This document shows positions 17,937 through 26,300 of a stretch of DNA of 62,712 bases, piece by piece. The notes under the pieces were generated by a model. The model was not told the DNA's origin. It did no database searches and was given only the letters and a program-made list of their open reading frames with translations. The stretch is from Stenomitos frigidus ULC18. Its GTDB lineage: Bacteria; Cyanobacteriota; Cyanobacteriia; Leptolyngbyales; Leptolyngbyaceae. How positions within the stretch are numbered: position 1 is the stretch's first letter; each line of letters begins with the position of its first letter. Location of the stretch: the NCBI RefSeq assembly GCF_003003795.1, contig NZ_PVWK01000010.1, positions 1 through 62,712 of the forward strand, read 5' to 3'. Made by a program: the position numbers and the translations under genes.

Positions 17937-18515
17937 CTACTCTGCCTCAAAGGCGACCTTGTCGTAAAGATCCGCGAGGGTGATTTCAAGCGGGACAGAG
18001 TTGAGCGAGAGGATCGCTTCTCCACCGTCATACTCAGAAAAAATCCACTTACGGGGTTCGGTTTTGGAGTATTGCTCAACGTGATGATCGTATTGATCGA
18101 TTAAGACATACTCTTGAAACGATGGAATAGTGCGATAGGCTGCAAACTTGCCGCTACGGTCATACGCTTCCGTTGAGTTTGACAGCACCTCGGCAATCAT
18201 TATTGGGTTGGTGAGGGTGTCTTTTCGCCCTTCCTGAAGTTGCAGTTCGCCTTGAATGATCATGACATCAGGATAGGTGTAGAGGCGCTTGCGAGGAATC
18301 CACAACCGTTGATCGGTGACAAACACATCGTAGGGTTGCCGTTTCAGGGCAAAATTTAGGGCTGCATAGAAATTACCAGTAATCCGATTATGGTTAGGCA
18401 TTCCACCAGGCATCAGAATGATTTCTCCATCAAGATATGCATGCCGCTCCTCTGCGGTGGCTTCAAGTTCCAGATACTCTTCAGGGGTATACTGCTTTTT
18501 CTCTTCAGCTTGCAT
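17937..18515 (-). CDS. Uma2-family endonuclease-like protein (DUF820)
   Basis: About 192 residues of the Uma2 family, a PD-(D/E)xK-like nuclease fold greatly expanded in cyanobacteria. Visible features are YTPEEYLELEATAEERHAYLDGEIILMPGG, NFYAALNFALK, YTYPDVMIIQGE carrying the active-site-type aspartate, and NPIMIAEVLSNSTEAYDRSGKFAAYR with the E and K positions. The ATG at 18515 with GGAGG upstream is preferred to the 36-residue longer frame. The biological role of the family is unclear; many copies are mobile or solitary. It lies downstream of the NACHT-TIR gene on the same strand. Confidence 0.87.
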   Translation of the reverse strand: MQAEEKKQYTPEEYLELEATAEERHAYLDGEIILMPGGMPNHNRITGNFYAALNFALKRQPYDVFVTDQRLWIPRKRLYTYPDVMIIQGELQLQEGRKDTLTNPIMIAEVLSNSTEAYDRSGKFAAYRTIPSFQEYVLIDQYDHHVEQYSKTEPRKWIFSEYDGGEAILSLNSVPLEITLADLYDKVAFEAE

Positions 18516-18732
18516 AATGATAAAAGTTAAACCTCCAACTGCTTTAATGACTGTTCTTAGACAAATTTTGAGGTAGCCTTTCCCATTCTTCTTTGAGAAT
18601 TTGGGCACTGATTTCTTCAACAAACTGTAGAAAGGTTAGAAGACTTGGGCTTGCTACGAACGTTTGCACAGTCACTGATTTATATTGAGTCATTGATCGA
18701 GAAGAAAATAACTTAGCGGTTAGATCATTCTT

Positions 18733-21606
18733 TCATCTTTCAAGTGACTCAATCGCCCCTCGAATACCGTCCACCACATTCAAAAATGCTTCGTCCCGGT
18801 TATGCCATAGCGTAATGGGTCTGCCATCAGTCGGTAATGATGAGAGATGGCTGAAGGGACTGCCTCGCAGATCGGTGGGTTTGAGGATAACGGGAATGAC
18901 ACGAGCCGTTCCTGCACTGTGTCGCTGGAGTGCTTGTTGCAGCAGGTCATAGCAGTCGTTAGACGCAATGAAGTGGGCGCTAATCAACAAGAGAATAATT
19001 TGAGCCGTTTCCAGTTGTTGTTTGATGGCAGCATCCCATTCGGCTCCGGCTTCGATTGCTCCCCTGTGCCATGCTTGAATTTTGTCCTGACGCTTGAGAT
19101 TGGCAAGATGGCGATCCAACTCCTCCCGCAGGTCTTCATCTTCATGGGAATAGGCAATGAACACTCTGACAGGTGAGGGACTGGTAGATTGCGGTTGCCG
19201 ATACACATCGGGCTGACGGCGTTGTAGTTCATCCCAGGGCAGCAAGAGCGTGTCTTCAATTTCAGCCCGGACATCCTCGCTCACCGCGCCCTCAATCTGC
19301 ATCAGTTTAACGAGGAAGTGGTTGGCATCGTAGTAACGTTGAAGCTGTTGTTTTTGTTGCTCACTAAACTGCCAATCATGACCGATGTTTCGAAGCTCAA
19401 TCATCATTTGTTGTCGGCATTCCAACCACGGTTGCCCTTGAGCCTGCCACCATTGCTGGAAGTGCTGCCAGTTTTCCGGTGAAGGTAATTGAGCCCTCAA
19501 CTGTTCCAGTTTGATTGCGAGTGCATAGTCAAAGTTGTAGTCAAGAGCGCGGGCAAGGTCGAGGTCGAGGTCGAGGGCAAGGGCGAGAGCGCGGGCAAGG
19601 GCGAGAACGCGGGCGAGAGCGCGGGAGGTGTCGCGGGCAAGGGCGTGGGCAAGGTCGAGGTCGAGGGTGCGGGGGATGTCGCGGGCGAGGACGCCGACAC
19701 TAGCACAGTCGAAGCCAAAATAGAAAGCTCGAAGGGCAGCGGGTCTATCGTTAGTCCGGATAGAGCCTGCTTTTTGTAAGACCCAGGTTAGAAATTGATT
19801 CAACCCGGGTTCACCTGAGATTGAATGATCAATGGATTGTTTAATCAGGCGCAATAAGCAATCAATAGGCTGTTGCGATTTCACCAATTGCTCGACAACC
19901 TCCTGCCATTGCGGATCAGCAATCCTTTTAGCCAGTTGTGCTGGAGGCAGTTGAGTCAGCCATTGCACAGTGAAATGTTCCTGAAACGTGAGGTGGGAAA
20001 ATGACCATAACTCATCTGCCCGTTCGATCAACAACCCATGCTGGGCTTCCACCGCTTTCAGAACTGCAACACCTTCTTTACGGTTAGCAAGGTGGAGAAA
20101 TTCAGCAATCTGAGCGGCAATCTCGTTCTGTTGAAACAAAACGAAGTTTTCTGGGCTCTCAAATTTGCGAGCAGCAATCTCGTTTAGCAGGGCTTCTTTT
20201 TGCTCCACATTCAATTCACGATAGGTTTCATTGCCCACTTCCCAGCCTTCGATCACCTTGGCATCATTCCATTTCTCCAGCAGTAACCGAATCCCTCGTT
20301 TGTAGAGATCAGTCATCTGGGAGGGCATTTCTCCCTCATCGTGAAGGACTAAACACATCAGACTCAGCAGCACCGGAGTCACTGCGAGTTCCTTCACTGC
20401 CGAATTTCTGGTTGCGGCATTATCGAACCTTTCCCCCTGCTGTGATGCCTCTGTACCCGATTGCCCACTCGCCTGAAACCAATTCTGAACAAACTGCTTT
20501 ACCTGCTCTAGGCTAAAATCCGCAACTTCCACCGAGGTGAATCCATCCGGAATTGACTCAATAATCTGGGTGCGGCAGGTCAGAATCCATCGATTGTTGG
20601 GATACTCGTCTATTGACTTTCGGAGTTGATCTTGTACGCTGTGCCGCAGTTCATTCGTTAGCACTTCGTCTAATCCATCCATCAGCACTAAAAGCTTGCC
20701 CTCCTCCAGCAAAATTTGTAGTGCTAATGCGTCTAACTTCTGTTGGAATCCTTTAATTTGGTTTTCTTTTTCTTTATCCTCTTCTAGAGAGCTAAAAGGG
20801 CTTCGTCGTAGCTGCTGAATTTGCTGCTTCAATGTTCTAAGCTGACGCCCTTCATCCAGTCCCAATTCCTTCCCGATCGCGTCCAGCAACTGCCATTCTC
20901 TATCCCGAATACGGCGAAGCTCGATGAAGACCGCAATCAAGTCTGGCTGAAACTGCCCCTTGCACCAATCCATTGCCAGATGCTTAAGAAAGGTTGTTTT
21001 CCCTGCACCGGGTTTGCCCAGAATCAGGAGTTTTGAGTTGGCATTGGCAATCTCAAATCCTGGATTGCGTTTGATGCGATCGCCCAGTCCCAGGCGATCA
21101 TTCCGCAAATCAAAGGTTTGCAACAGCTTATCTTCAGATACCTGAAACGTGCGGGGCGATCGGTTCAGCAGCCACACATCCACATAAAGCTGGTCAACCC
21201 CAATCTCCTCTCCGCTCAGCAAGCGCATTCGACTATGTTGGCTAAGGATTTTCTGACGGCAGTGTTCTCGAACTTGCTGAACGAGTGATTCAAACTTGTT
21301 GTCGGCTTGAGAAACGGTTGGCTCGACTGCTGCATCTTCAGCTTGCGGAGGCATTGTCTTGATTGCCGAAACGTCCTCCCAGTTCAACCGTAGCGCAAGG
21401 CAAACCTTACGAAACTCGGCTTCCCTCACAGGCTGCTGCTTGAAAAAAGCCGTTACGGTTGTGCGGGACATATCGAGATGATCGGCTAGCTGCGACTTGT
21501 TACCCACGAAATACTGATGGAGCGCGTTGTTCGCCTGTGTCCAATCTGTCAAAGCTAACTTACGCGATCGCTCCATCCCTACCGCTGCCTCAACGTTTTC
21601 ACTCAC
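18733..21606 (-). CDS. HTH-NACHT-TIR STAND NTPase, candidate defence NLR
   Basis: A 957-residue multidomain protein. Residues about 20-82 form a helix-turn-helix-like region (NKSQLADHLDMSRTTVTAFF). A connector at 125-160 (GEEIGVDQLYVDVWLLNRS) is followed by a NACHT ATPase: Walker A GKPGAGKTT (197-205), Walker B LLVLMDGLDEV (305-315) and RWILTCRTQ (sensor 1). A helical C-terminal NACHT region contains FSHLTFQEHF. Residues about 640-697 are low-complexity ALARALDLDL repeats coded by a hexanucleotide tract. Residues 813-950 are a TIR domain (VRVFIAYSHEDEDLREEL). Such STAND proteins are plant/animal NLR relatives, and bacterial NACHT proteins can protect against phages. The start is GTG at 21606; ATG at 21576 is an alternative. 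Phased repeats at 21634-21682 may be its operator. Confidence 0.9.
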   Translation of the reverse strand: MSENVEAAVGMERSRKLALTDWTQANNALHQYFVGNKSQLADHLDMSRTTVTAFFKQQPVREAEFRKVCLALRLNWEDVSAIKTMPPQAEDAAVEPTVSQADNKFESLVQQVREHCRQKILSQHSRMRLLSGEEIGVDQLYVDVWLLNRSPRTFQVSEDKLLQTFDLRNDRLGLGDRIKRNPGFEIANANSKLLILGKPGAGKTTFLKHLAMDWCKGQFQPDLIAVFIELRRIRDREWQLLDAIGKELGLDEGRQLRTLKQQIQQLRRSPFSSLEEDKEKENQIKGFQQKLDALALQILLEEGKLLVLMDGLDEVLTNELRHSVQDQLRKSIDEYPNNRWILTCRTQIIESIPDGFTSVEVADFSLEQVKQFVQNWFQASGQSGTEASQQGERFDNAATRNSAVKELAVTPVLLSLMCLVLHDEGEMPSQMTDLYKRGIRLLLEKWNDAKVIEGWEVGNETYRELNVEQKEALLNEIAARKFESPENFVLFQQNEIAAQIAEFLHLANRKEGVAVLKAVEAQHGLLIERADELWSFSHLTFQEHFTVQWLTQLPPAQLAKRIADPQWQEVVEQLVKSQQPIDCLLRLIKQSIDHSISGEPGLNQFLTWVLQKAGSIRTNDRPAALRAFYFGFDCASVGVLARDIPRTLDLDLAHALARDTSRALARVLALARALALALDLDLDLARALDYNFDYALAIKLEQLRAQLPSPENWQHFQQWWQAQGQPWLECRQQMMIELRNIGHDWQFSEQQKQQLQRYYDANHFLVKLMQIEGAVSEDVRAEIEDTLLLPWDELQRRQPDVYRQPQSTSPSPVRVFIAYSHEDEDLREELDRHLANLKRQDKIQAWHRGAIEAGAEWDAAIKQQLETAQIILLLISAHFIASNDCYDLLQQALQRHSAGTARVIPVILKPTDLRGSPFSHLSSLPTDGRPITLWHNRDEAFLNVVDGIRGAIESLER
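19515..19690. repeat. hexanucleotide tract inside the NACHT-TIR gene
   Basis: On the plus strand the tract reads as many variants of GGCGAG, GGCAAG and GTCGAG with a 6-bp period. On the coding strand each unit encodes a dipeptide such as LA, RA, LD or DL. Changes in unit number by slippage would keep the frame while altering length. All other frames stay open here for the same reason, creating false ORFs. Confidence 0.9.
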
Positions 21607-21633
21607 CCACTATTCTATCTGCACGAACAATGA

Positions 21634-21682
21634 TGGTCTCCCGTGAACACACTTGAACACTCACTGAACAGTGGCTGAACAC
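21634..21682. promoter_or_regulatory. phased TGAACA direct repeats, candidate operator
   Basis: Four copies of TGAACAC/TGAACAG begin at 21644, 21654, 21665 and 21676, with a weaker CGAACAA at 21634. The spacing of 10, 10, 11 and 11 bases keeps them on one face of the helix. They lie 28-76 bases before the NACHT-TIR start codon and 55 bases before the divergent small gene at 21737. Confidence 0.6.
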
Positions 21683-21736
21683 CGCACTCCGTATGGCTTG
21701 AGCAGACTGGAAACATGTTAATCAGGAGTTCGCGCC

Positions 21737-21937
21737 ATGAAAAAGCCGTTGCTTACCCTTGCCACTGTCATCACCGCTACCGCCGCAGGCACCAGCCTTT
21801 CCCTTGCCACACTGCCCAACCCCACGGACATCCAGAAACAACTGAGCAACACCGCGAATGCGATCGCGATCGCCGGGACGACCGCTATTTTTGGACTGCT
21901 CAACGATGAAGACGGAGATAACCATACAGAACAATGA
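21737..21937 (+). CDS. small exported protein, unknown function
   Basis: A 66-residue ORF. The N-terminus looks like a signal peptide: MKK, a hydrophobic stretch LLTLATVITATAAGTSLSLA, then PNPTDIQKQL. A second hydrophobic segment (AIAIAGTTAIFGLL) precedes an acidic tail (NDEDGDNHTEQ). It is divergent from the NACHT-TIR gene and shares its upstream region with the phased repeats. No family is recognised. AGGAG upstream (in AATCAGGAGTTCGCGCC) is a fair ribosome site. The perfect hairpin at 21961-21988 follows. Coding is likely but not proven. Confidence 0.55.
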   Translation: MKKPLLTLATVITATAAGTSLSLATLPNPTDIQKQLSNTANAIAIAGTTAIFGLLNDEDGDNHTEQ

Positions 21938-21960
21938 TATTCTGACTAGCCAAGTTTACC

Positions 21961-21988
21961 GAGGGTTGGCGATCGTCTTCCAACCCTC
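21961..21988. terminator. hairpin after the small exported protein gene
   Basis: GAGGGTTGG and CCAACCCTC form a perfect 9-bp stem with a 10-base loop, 23 bases after the stop at 21937. No T run follows, so activity is uncertain. Confidence 0.5.
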
Positions 21989-22130
21989 ACCTTGTAACCT
22001 CTGAGCACGGTTAATCAAGCTCTGAACCCGAAACTCCGACTTTTGAGCTTGAGACTTCGCGAACATGCTTCACCGTATCGATGCTTCTGTACTTAGACTA
22101 TGCTTCTGAGAGAGGGAAGCAGAGTTTGCT

Positions 22131-22478
22131 GTGGAAGAAACAATGACCACTCAATGGCAAACCATTATGAGCGATCGCTGTCATGTCACGCGATCGCAAA
22201 TCATTGACTTCTGTCATCAGTGGCATGTCATAGAATTTGCCGTGTTCGGCTCCGTCTTGCGGGATGACTTTCGGGATGACAGCGATATTGATGTTTTAGT
22301 AACCCTCGCTCCCAATCATGGTTTGAGTCTGTTTGATTGGATGGACATGCAGCAAGCACTGGAAACCCTGTTTAACCGCGACGTTGATTTAATAGACAAA
22401 CGCGGATTGAAAAACCCCTACCGTCGCGCTGAAATTATGAACACTCGTCAAATCATTTATGCAAGCGAACAACCGTGA
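22131..22478 (+). CDS. mntA: MntA-type minimal nucleotidyltransferase antitoxin
   Basis: A 115-residue minimal nucleotidyltransferase. The motif FGSVLRDDFRDDSDIDVLV gives the GS and DxD residues that bind nucleotide and metal; the second acidic site is in NRDVDLIDKRGL. MntA antitoxins of type VII systems inactivate HepT by AMPylating its active-site tyrosine. The start is GTG at 22131; an ATG at 22143 is possible. The gene overlaps hepT by 20 bases, the usual arrangement, and lies in the same accessory region as the NACHT-TIR gene. Confidence 0.93.
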   Translation: MEETMTTQWQTIMSDRCHVTRSQIIDFCHQWHVIEFAVFGSVLRDDFRDDSDIDVLVTLAPNHGLSLFDWMDMQQALETLFNRDVDLIDKRGLKNPYRRAEIMNTRQIIYASEQP

Positions 22479-22818
22479 TGCCGCCTCAATTTGGGATATG
22501 GTGCAGGCGATCCGTCGGATGCAAGACTTCACCACTGGCTTGACCTTCGATGACTACCAGGCAAGCATCCTGATTCAAAGTGCAGTCGAAAGACAACTCG
22601 AAATTCTGGGAGAAGCCGCAGGCAGAGTCTCTGATGGCTTGCGACAGACCCATCCACAGATTGACTGGCGTAGAACTATTGGCTTGCGCAACATCATCAT
22701 TCACCGCTACGACGAGATTCAGCAAGATGTCATCTGGAGTATCATTACTACTGAACTGGCAACGCTTTTGACACAGCTAGAACCTCTATTACCTCCCTTA
22801 CCTGACGCGCAAACGTAG
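22459..22818 (+). CDS. hepT: HepT-type HEPN ribonuclease toxin
   Basis: A 119-residue HEPN-fold protein. The catalytic R-x4-H-x-Y motif is complete (RNIIIHRYDEI); the tyrosine is the residue modified by MntA in characterised pairs. Upstream helices include IWDMVQAIRRMQDF and SAVERQLEILGEAAGRVS, typical of HepT. Toxins of this kind cleave RNA or tRNA when free of the antitoxin. The start overlaps the end of mntA, so the two genes are translated together. Confidence 0.93.
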   Translation: MQANNRDAASIWDMVQAIRRMQDFTTGLTFDDYQASILIQSAVERQLEILGEAAGRVSDGLRQTHPQIDWRRTIGLRNIIIHRYDEIQQDVIWSIITTELATLLTQLEPLLPPLPDAQT

Positions 22819-22884
22819 AAGGCATCGAGGCTGCAAGCAAGTATCAACTACTGCATTTGTTCTTGCGATCGCCCTCCAAACAAC

Positions 22885-23180
22885 CCCTTTCAACCTCAGA
22901 ACTCGGATCACCGAGCGTTTGATTCAGACAACCGAGCTTTGTATTCAGTCGTAGCCGTTCAGACCGTAGAACGTCGAGTGTTTTACTGGCACAACTGAGC
23001 TTTTTACTGAGGCAACCAAGCTTTTTGCTCCATCGTTGCACCTCAGAACTCAGATTACCGAGCTTTTAACTCAGTCGTTGCTGTTCCGAACTCCATGCTC
23101 CGAGCTTAGAACTCCGAACACTGAGCTTTTTACTCGGACGATCGCGCTTTTAACTCAATCGTTGCCGTTCCGAACTCCAT
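22885..23180. repeat. degenerate 21-23 bp repeat array, right edge of island
   Basis: About nine imperfect units around CAACCGAGCTTTTTACTCAG, interspersed with CGTTGCCGTTCCGAACTCCA units at 23076-23099 and 23159-23179. The units are related to 17755-17935 and 22005-22070. No gene is seen in 22819-23218. Confidence 0.7.
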
Positions 23181-23218
23181 CATGGCTGTTCTAACCACGA
23201 TCGCTGCGTCCTGCATAA

Positions 23219-23266
23219 GAAAAGAGCCGTGGGGTATGATCGTCGATCATCTCCACGGCTCTTTTC
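23219..23266. terminator. strong bidirectional terminator
   Basis: GAAAAGAGCCGTGG and CCACGGCTCTTTTC form a perfect 14-bp stem; an inner ATGATC/GATCAT pair extends the hairpin. A TTTTC on one strand and AAAAG on the other make it usable both ways. It lies between convergent hepT and the large GDPD gene. Confidence 0.8.
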
Positions 23267-23283
23267 AGCAACATCCTTCGACT

Positions 23284-23352
23284 AAAACCTCCGAGGTTTA
23301 AGCCACTCGATTGGTCACGATGCTTGATGCCTGATTAAAACCTCCGAGGTTT
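23284..23352. repeat. two copies of a 16-bp palindromic motif
   Basis: AAAACCTCCGAGGTTT occurs at 23284-23299 and 23337-23352, 53 bases apart, just after the GDPD gene's stop. Each contains the odd-centred palindrome AAACCTC-C-GAGGTTT. They may be extra weak hairpins or protein sites. Confidence 0.6.
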
Positions 23353-23366
23353 GCCTCAGGCCGAAA

Positions 23367-26300
23367 CTAGATTGAGGTGAAGTCGTGAGCGGTGATAGTG
23401 CTTGCCTGGATGCCCGACAGCACGGCTAAGGTTTTGCCCTGACGTTGAATGAGGGTGTCATTTGCGTTCAGTGCCGTACCTTGCACGATCGAGAGCTTGT
23501 TAAAGCCCAAACCTGCTGGTAGTGCAATGAGATCCGTGCCGCTTTCGAAGTCAGCGATCGTTTGGGTACCACCCTTCGCCAATACAAAGGTGTCGCTTCC
23601 TTCACCACCTTTCAGGAAGTTGTTGCCCTTGCCGCCTCTCAGGAAATCGTCGCCTGCACCCGCATCAATGTAGTCATCGAGTTGATCACCCCGAAGGCGA
23701 TCGTTTCCTTCTGTACCCTCATAAGACTGGATGTTGAGCCCTGCCAAACCGACCCGTGGGTCGAGGTTGAGGGGTTGTCCCAGTTGCAGTAAGACAATCT
23801 CGTTGTTGTCGATCGCGGGTGGACGACCCACTGAGAACGGATAGTTGTTGTCGTTGGCAACCAGAATCGTATTGGCGTCGATCACAAGGACATCTTCGAT
23901 CGTTTGGAACGGCATGTTGTAAGTGGTGCTGCCGTCTTTGTTGAGATCGTTAGGGTCTTTGATGTCGAGCAGGTTCGCGATTTCCGTTTTAGCAACGAAA
24001 CCATTGGCATCCTGCTGAGCAAAATCGACCTTGAAGATCTTCTTGAACTGAGCCGCAGCTCCCTGGTTTTCGTCCCGCTCAATCACCAGGTATTCGTGAT
24101 CGTTGACGACGGTAAAATCGCCGATCGCGTTTGCGGGGTTTTCGAGCTTGTAGTAACCGACCAACCCTTCATATTGCTTGGTTGCCACATCAAACTCATA
24201 AATCCGCAGTGCACCTGCTGGATCACCCACAACGGTTCCTTCTAGCAACGGATACAGCGTAGACTTGTCGGGGCTGATTGCCATCCCTTCAAAGCCTTTG
24301 GAGCGACCCAAGTTCGCCACCACCAAATTGCCGTAGTAAGGCTGATTGGAGTCAGAGTTATAGGGCAGGTTCGGGTTGTAGTTGTTGCTAGCGCCGGGAG
24401 TATAGCCTGTGCCAGCAAAGTAATCATTGATCAGCACATTGCGCCCCGTGCCAGGGAAGTCCGTGAAGAAGCCATCCACACCCAAATCAATGAATTGCTG
24501 GAACTCTTTGATGGGATTGTTCTCGTAATCCGAAGCCAGGAAGAAGGACTCGTTACGGAGGGTGTAGAGGTGAACCAGCAAGCCAGCGCTGTGCGCATTC
24601 TGGATCAAGTTGGTGGGAGCACCCAAGACGCGATCGGCATCGCTAATCTGGTTATCGCCGTTGAGGTCATCAGGCAGACCATCGTTGTTGCGATCGACCG
24701 TGCTAGCAGGCACAATCTGACGCTTATCGGGTCCAATGCCAGTGGCATAAGTGGCAACCTCTTTCAATCCATTGGCTGTGGTCAGGTCAGCATAAGTGCG
24801 TTTGTCACCTTTCGCTACGAAGTCATACGGGCTACCCGATGCGCTTGTTAGCTGGATGATCGGCAGATTAACGCCCGCTTTCGGCAGGATGTTTGTTTTC
24901 AAATCCTGGAGGTTGCTGACCTCGAAGGATTGAATGTACACGCGACTGGGATCGGTGAAGTTGTTTTTCACCAACGTATCAACAAGCAACTGGCTGGTGT
25001 TAAAGCCCTGATTGGCGAAGAATGTCGGATGCTTGGTTTCGGGGTAGATGCCGATTTTGCGACCCGTTTCTTTCTCGTACTGCTTCACCAGGTCGATGAC
25101 TTCCTGGAAGGTGGGGACTTTCAAACCATCGTTGTCGTATGCAGTACCGCGCAGGGCTGGTAGGCGCTCGATCGCATTCAGCGTCTTGATTTCGGCCAGG
25201 GTAAAGTCTTCAGCGAACCAGCCTTTGACTGCCACGCCATCCAGGGTTTTGGTGGTGAGACGATCGGCAAACTCTGGGCGCTTGTAAATGTCGGTGCTGG
25301 TATTCGTCAGGTTAACGGTGCCATCGGCATTGAGCACGGCCAACATGGGCTCGTGACGCGCAATCAGCACGCCATCTTTGGTGACGACCAGATCCGGTTC
25401 GATAAAATCGGCTCCACCCGCGATCGCCACTTTGTAAGACGCGAGGGTATGCTCTGGACGTTCGCCGGATGCACCGCGATGCCCAATGACGATCGGCGCT
25501 TTGCCAGATAGAGTATCGAAGGTCGGCTGCTTGAGCACATCGGGGTTTTGGGGCGATCGGACAAACGGCGAAACAATCTGATCGCGCACCAGGTCGCCCG
25601 TGCCAGGGAAGTCATCAAAGAAACCATCCACACCGAGATTGATGAACTGGCGCAACTCCAACTCAGGGTTGCCGTTGTAGTCCGATGCAAGATACCGTCC
25701 CTCGTTGCGGAAGGTGTAGGGATGTACTAATAAACCGACATTATGAGCATCAGTAACTAGCGAAGTGGGTGCTAAGGTCACTTTGTCGGCATCGTTGATC
25801 ACGCCATCGCCGTTGAGGTCATCGGCCTTGCCATCACCATCTTTATCGACGATTTTGACGGACACAATCTGCCGCTTCCAGGGGCCAATGCCATCGGCGT
25901 AAGTTGCAATTTCGGCCAGTCCCGCTGGGGTGATCAAGTCACCGTAAGTACGGGTATCGCCTGCTACTGCAAAATCGTATGGACGGGCATTCACATCCTC
26001 ATACAGAAGGGTGCCATCATCTGCAACATCATACGCATCGATCAACTGCACCAGGGGAATATCAATCCCAGCGTTTGGCATGATGGTGTCATGCAAAGCT
26101 TTCAGGTTGCTGACTTCAAAGGACTGAATGAAGATGCGGCTAGGGTCGGTAAAGTCATTCTTAACCAGCGTATCTACGAGCAACTGGCTGGTGTTGAAGC
26201 CTTTCTCAGCGAAGTAGGTGGGATGCTTGGTTTCGGGGTAGATGCCAATCTTCTTACCCGTATCTTTCTCGGTCTGCTTCACCAACGCGATGATTTCATC

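Noticed and set aside
19489-19779. several open frames on both strands in the repeat tract
   Set aside because: They stay open only because the hexanucleotide repeat contains no stop codon in any frame.
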